Assembly (NCBI RefSeq): GCF_005870035.1 | Contig: NZ_SWJG01000005.1 | Coordinates: 310,001-374,000, forward strand | Reading direction: 5' to 3' | Source of the DNA: Spirosoma lacussanchae | GTDB lineage: Bacteria > Bacteroidota > Bacteroidia > Cytophagales > Spirosomataceae | Length of the DNA: 64,000 nt | Shown here: one piece after another, positions 60,908 to 64,000 of the stretch | How the letters are laid out: each line of letters begins with the position of its first letter | Numbering within the stretch: the first letter of the stretch is position 1 | Made by a program: the position numbers and the translations under genes | The notes under the pieces: generated by a model | The model's input: the letters and a program-made list of their open reading frames with translations, nothing else | Database searches by the model: none | Told to the model about the DNA's origin: nothing

Positions 60908-62344
60908 ATGATTCCGAATGTGTGGCTGCCTGTTGTCCTGACGCTGACGGGGTTCCTTCTGATCGGGCAGATGGCCCTCGCTAACCCGACTACCGACTCA
61001 ACCCAATCGGTCGTTGTGCAGTCGATCGTACTCCAGGGAAATGAACGCACCCGTGATCGGATCATACAGCGCGAAATGACGCTGCACGTTGGCGACACCC
61101 TCCAGCTGGCCAGCCTGCCCGGCCGTATTACCTGGGATCAGCGTAATATCAGCAACACCAACCTGTTCATCACGGTTGAGATACAAACCCGGCTTACCCC
61201 CACAGCCGACACTACCCAACCGGCCCGACTCGATCTGACGGTGGTCATGAAAGAGCGCTGGTATCTCATTGCTTACCCGGTCTTCGACATTGCCGATCGA
61301 AATTTCAACGAGTGGTGGTACGACCGGGGGCGCGACTTTCGACGGGTTATCTACGGCGGTCGGCTCAGCTACCGTAACGTGACGGGCAATAACGACCGGC
61401 TGCAGCTCATTCTGGAGCGCGGTTTTCTGTCCCGGACGGTATTGTCCTACGCTATGCCCTACGTTGACAAAGCGCAGAAAATAGGGCTGCGCCTGGACCT
61501 CAGCTACCAGACAAACAAGGAAATACCGTATCGGACACTAGCCGACAAGTGGGTATATACGCGCTCAGAAGACGTCTTGCGCGAAAGGGCTTTTGCGGCC
61601 CTAATCATGACCTACCGACGTGGTCTTTACCATTACCATACCATCGAGACGCGCTACACGCGCAATACCATCAGCGATACCGTAGCCCGACTCAACCCCG
61701 ACTATTACCTCGATGGGCGCACGCGCCAGCGTTTCCTCAACATGAGCTATAATTACCGGTACGACCGGCGTGACAATGTAGCCTACCCATTGCGTGGCAC
61801 GCTGTTTACCGCGTCTATCGGCGCCAGCGGGCTGCTGCCCGCGGATAATTTTCACTACCTCGAAACGCTGGGTTCGCTAACGCACTACTGGCCGCTGGGA
61901 GGGAAGTTTTATGCCGCAACCAACCTACGTGGACGCTCTACCTGGCCCAACCGGCAGCCCTATGCGGTGTTGCGCGGGTTGGGCAGTGCCTACGATATGG
62001 TACGTGGGTACGAATTGTATGTAGTTGACGGACAACGGTTCGGAGTATGGCGAAACAGCTTCCGGTATCAGCTCTTCAACACGGTGAAACAACTGAACTG
62101 GCTGCATATCAAACAATTCAACACGCTGCCCATTGCCGCTTACGTTACAGCCTTCGCCGATGCGGGCTACGTCAGCAGTACGGTGGCCGAACAATACCAG
62201 AGCCAGCTCGCCAACCGCATGCTGTTAGGCACGGGCATGAGCCTCGATATCGTTACCTATTACAACATGGTACTGCGGTTTAGCGGCACCCTGAATGCGC
62301 AGGGCAGAACCGGGTTTTTCTTCAACTTGGCACAGGAATTGTGA
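60908..62344 (+). CDS. BamA/TamA-like outer-membrane protein
   Basis: 478 residues from ATG 60908. After a signal segment (VVLTLTGFLLIGQMALA) comes one POTRA-like domain (VQSIVLQGNERTRDRIIQRE), then an outer-membrane barrel of the Omp85 type ending in FSGTLNAQGRTGFFFNL. With only one POTRA it is smaller than BamA (five), and is closer to accessory Omp85 members. Cargo or role is unknown. An AT-rich gap separates it from the CotH gene. Confidence 0.8.
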   Translation: MIPNVWLPVVLTLTGFLLIGQMALANPTTDSTQSVVVQSIVLQGNERTRDRIIQREMTLHVGDTLQLASLPGRITWDQRNISNTNLFITVEIQTRLTPTADTTQPARLDLTVVMKERWYLIAYPVFDIADRNFNEWWYDRGRDFRRVIYGGRLSYRNVTGNNDRLQLILERGFLSRTVLSYAMPYVDKAQKIGLRLDLSYQTNKEIPYRTLADKWVYTRSEDVLRERAFAALIMTYRRGLYHYHTIETRYTRNTISDTVARLNPDYYLDGRTRQRFLNMSYNYRYDRRDNVAYPLRGTLFTASIGASGLLPADNFHYLETLGSLTHYWPLGGKFYAATNLRGRSTWPNRQPYAVLRGLGSAYDMVRGYELYVVDGQRFGVWRNSFRYQLFNTVKQLNWLHIKQFNTLPIAAYVTAFADAGYVSSTVAEQYQSQLANRMLLGTGMSLDIVTYYNMVLRFSGTLNAQGRTGFFFNLAQEL

Positions 62345-62436
62345 CAACGTACAGTATAAAATATACCGTTTTATAAAAAGGAGGCTTAAGATACCTGGAT
62401 AGAATGTCTGTTCCAGAAGACATATTTTTAGATTAT

Positions 62437-62444
62437 TATATTTG
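62437..62444 (+). promoter_or_regulatory. Promoter -7 box of the CotH gene
   Basis: TATATTTG matches TAnnTTTG, 57 bases before the GTG at 62502. Confidence 0.55.
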
Positions 62445-62501
62445 CGAGTCAACGTTCACTGTAAAAAAATATAAATAATGTTTATTTGAAAAAAAGAGGT
62501 A

Positions 62502-64000
62502 GTGGAAGTCAAAAAGATACACATCGTCATAGTCGGAGTATTTTTTATACTTGCAGAAAGTTTGTCTTGTAAATTATATGCGCAAGTAATTGCTATAAAC
62601 TCTGGACGATTTCAAGTTGATATAGTTAATCACTTAATTGTTTGTAACCAGTTACCTGCTGTTGACCAAGGTACACATGCAAACATCCTACTGGATACTC
62701 TGTATACCTTCTCACAACCTGTTTCAGAATGTAGATTAGCGCAACGTTATCAAGTATTTAGGAATGGGATCGAATACAGTCTATATTTTACCAAGTTTCC
62801 ATTAATCAGCATTAACACTGAAACAGTTCCTATACGTAAAGATAGTGTTACTGCAGGTTCATGGACAATCTCAGACACGCTTGGCAATTGGGCTAATTCA
62901 CCAATCGGTATCAATATTCGTGGTGCTTATTCAAGCACATTTCCTAAGAAATCATATAAAGTAGATTTCTACACTGATCAGACGCTGTCAGAGAAAAAAG
63001 ATACAACTCTGTTTGGTATGCGGACAGATAGTGAATGGTTATTGTTAGCCCTCTACAATGAATCTGCTCGTATCAATAATGTTGTATCGCACTCGCTTTG
63101 GCTAAAGTTGCACAAGTTGTACTATCAAAGTCTGGAGCCAGATGCATTATCAGGTATTCGCACCCGCTATGTAGATGTTTTTGTGAATGGTACTTATATG
63201 GGCGTATATGCTTTGACAGAGTCAATAGATCGTAAACAGTTGAAGCTTAAGAAAACGCGTGATAATGGGCAAGCGAGAGGTGAATTGTACAAAACATATG
63301 ACTGGACAGTTGGTACTTTGTTTCAGGGGGTACCTAATGACCCGGAAACGCTGGAATCATGGGGCGGCTTTGAACTGAAGTACCCCGACGACGTCTTGTT
63401 TTGGAGCAATTTGCGAGGATTAATTGAATTTGGAGCTAATGCCTCAGATTCAGACTTTCGTAATCAAATAAACAGTCGATTTAAACTAAGTAATATAATT
63501 GATTATTTCTTATTCTTGAATTTGACCCGGGCCACAGATAACACTGGTAAGAACATATATATAGCCCGGTACAAAGAAAATGAACCTTATTTTCTGATTG
63601 CCTGGGATCTTGATGGGACATGGGGGTACATCTGGACCGGTGAGCGGCAAAATATAGCAACTGATATATTGAGCAATGGTCTGTTCAACCGTCTGTTATC
63701 ATTAAACCCCGATAAGTATCGGGGACGAATGAAAAAGCGATGGTTTGACTTACGCGCTTCTACGTTTTCAGCCAGGAATCTGAAAGGTCTTCAAAATGAA
63801 GTTGCTAACACACTTCGCCATGATGGCGCCTACCTGCGAGAAGCGACTCGCTGGCCGGTGGGTTCTATTGATGAAGATTTGGCATATATGTCTGGATGGC
63901 TTAATCGTCGACTCACTTTCCTGGATAATTATTTCAGTAAATTTCCCGATGAATGCACCAACCCGTCGCCCCCAACGATAACAGCAAGCCACACCGCTAT
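62502..64000 (+). CDS. CotH-like kinase family protein (3' end outside window)
   Basis: At least 499 residues, with no stop before the window ends. It starts at GTG 62502, after an AGAGG-like sequence, and the signal peptide (IHIVIVGVFFILAESLS) supports that start. The CotH domain shows INIRGAYSSTFPKKSYKVDF, TDSEWLLLALYNESARINN, VNGTYMGVYALTESIDR, FFLFLNLTRATDN-type LNLTRATDNTGKNIYIARY and LIAWDLDGTWGYIW, the last two holding catalytic-type Asp residues of the spore-coat kinase fold. The sequence then begins an Ig-like part (PSPPTITASH). It is AT-richer than its neighbours. In Bacteroidetes such proteins are secreted, often with type IX tails. Confidence 0.85.
   Translation, partial: MEVKKIHIVIVGVFFILAESLSCKLYAQVIAINSGRFQVDIVNHLIVCNQLPAVDQGTHANILLDTLYTFSQPVSECRLAQRYQVFRNGIEYSLYFTKFPLISINTETVPIRKDSVTAGSWTISDTLGNWANSPIGINIRGAYSSTFPKKSYKVDFYTDQTLSEKKDTTLFGMRTDSEWLLLALYNESARINNVVSHSLWLKLHKLYYQSLEPDALSGIRTRYVDVFVNGTYMGVYALTESIDRKQLKLKKTRDNGQARGELYKTYDWTVGTLFQGVPNDPETLESWGGFELKYPDDVLFWSNLRGLIEFGANASDSDFRNQINSRFKLSNIIDYFLFLNLTRATDNTGKNIYIARYKENEPYFLIAWDLDGTWGYIWTGERQNIATDILSNGLFNRLLSLNPDKYRGRMKKRWFDLRASTFSARNLKGLQNEVANTLRHDGAYLREATRWPVGSIDEDLAYMSGWLNRRLTFLDNYFSKFPDECTNPSPPTITASHTA

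Overview
The window is chromosomal DNA of a Bacteroidota bacterium of the Cytophagales, most like Spirosoma or a close relative. This rests on about 54% GC (by eye), TAnnTTTG promoter boxes, type IX secretion tails, large SdrD/GEVED surface proteins, LytS/LytR-type two-component pairs, an Rpn-family protein, a SerB-SerA fusion and a SUF operon. The genus is inferred from protein character; no 16S gene is present. I see no rRNA, tRNA, CRISPR array, insertion sequence or phage.

Layout: 1-3.9 kb holds the end of a Ppx/GppA phosphatase, a BASS-family transporter, and a MarR operon (MarR, DinB-like, DUF4442, esterase) behind a near-perfect operator palindrome. 4.1-6.5 kb is an RsbQ/KAI2-like hydrolase paired with a PAS histidine kinase. 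6.5-9.3 kb holds a lipoprotein, an SDR and a GT2 glycosyltransferase. 9.4-13.3 kb is eboD-eboE-eboF, the later half of the ebo cluster; eboC lies 12.5 kb further on (25.8 kb), so the cluster is split. 13.4-15.8 kb has two secreted proteins and an Rpn protein with an eight-unit repeat. 16-22.5 kb has a type-2 ileS and a four-gene sensory operon ending in a LytS/LytR pair. 23-27 kb has an HTH protein, a secreted phosphoesterase and eboC.

26.8-32.1 kb (minus) is a SUF operon (sufC, sufD, sufS, sufE, a DUF59 protein, a bacilliredoxin) with a ParE-type toxin-antitoxin pair between sufS and sufE; sufB is not here. 32.3-41.2 kb (minus) is a surface-protein island with signs of recombination: a 1495-residue protein carrying a partial second copy of its own first third, directly followed by a metalloprotease that has lost its catalytic half. 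42-48.5 kb has a LytTR regulator, an outer-membrane protein, and an operon yheT-mntA-hepT-serBA-serC in which a second toxin-antitoxin pair sits just before the serine genes.

48.8-57.5 kb holds a 601-residue acyl-CoA dehydrogenase, small secreted proteins, an NmrA-like reductase, a sialate-esterase-type enzyme, a Cpn10-like protein, yidD and lgt. 57.7-64 kb holds a lipoprotein, a sugar kinase with an SLC45-type sugar transporter, a BamA/TamA-like barrel and an AT-rich CotH-family gene that runs off the end.

Most promising for new biology: the split ebo cluster, the hydrolase-kinase pair, and the two toxin-antitoxin modules wedged into biosynthetic operons.
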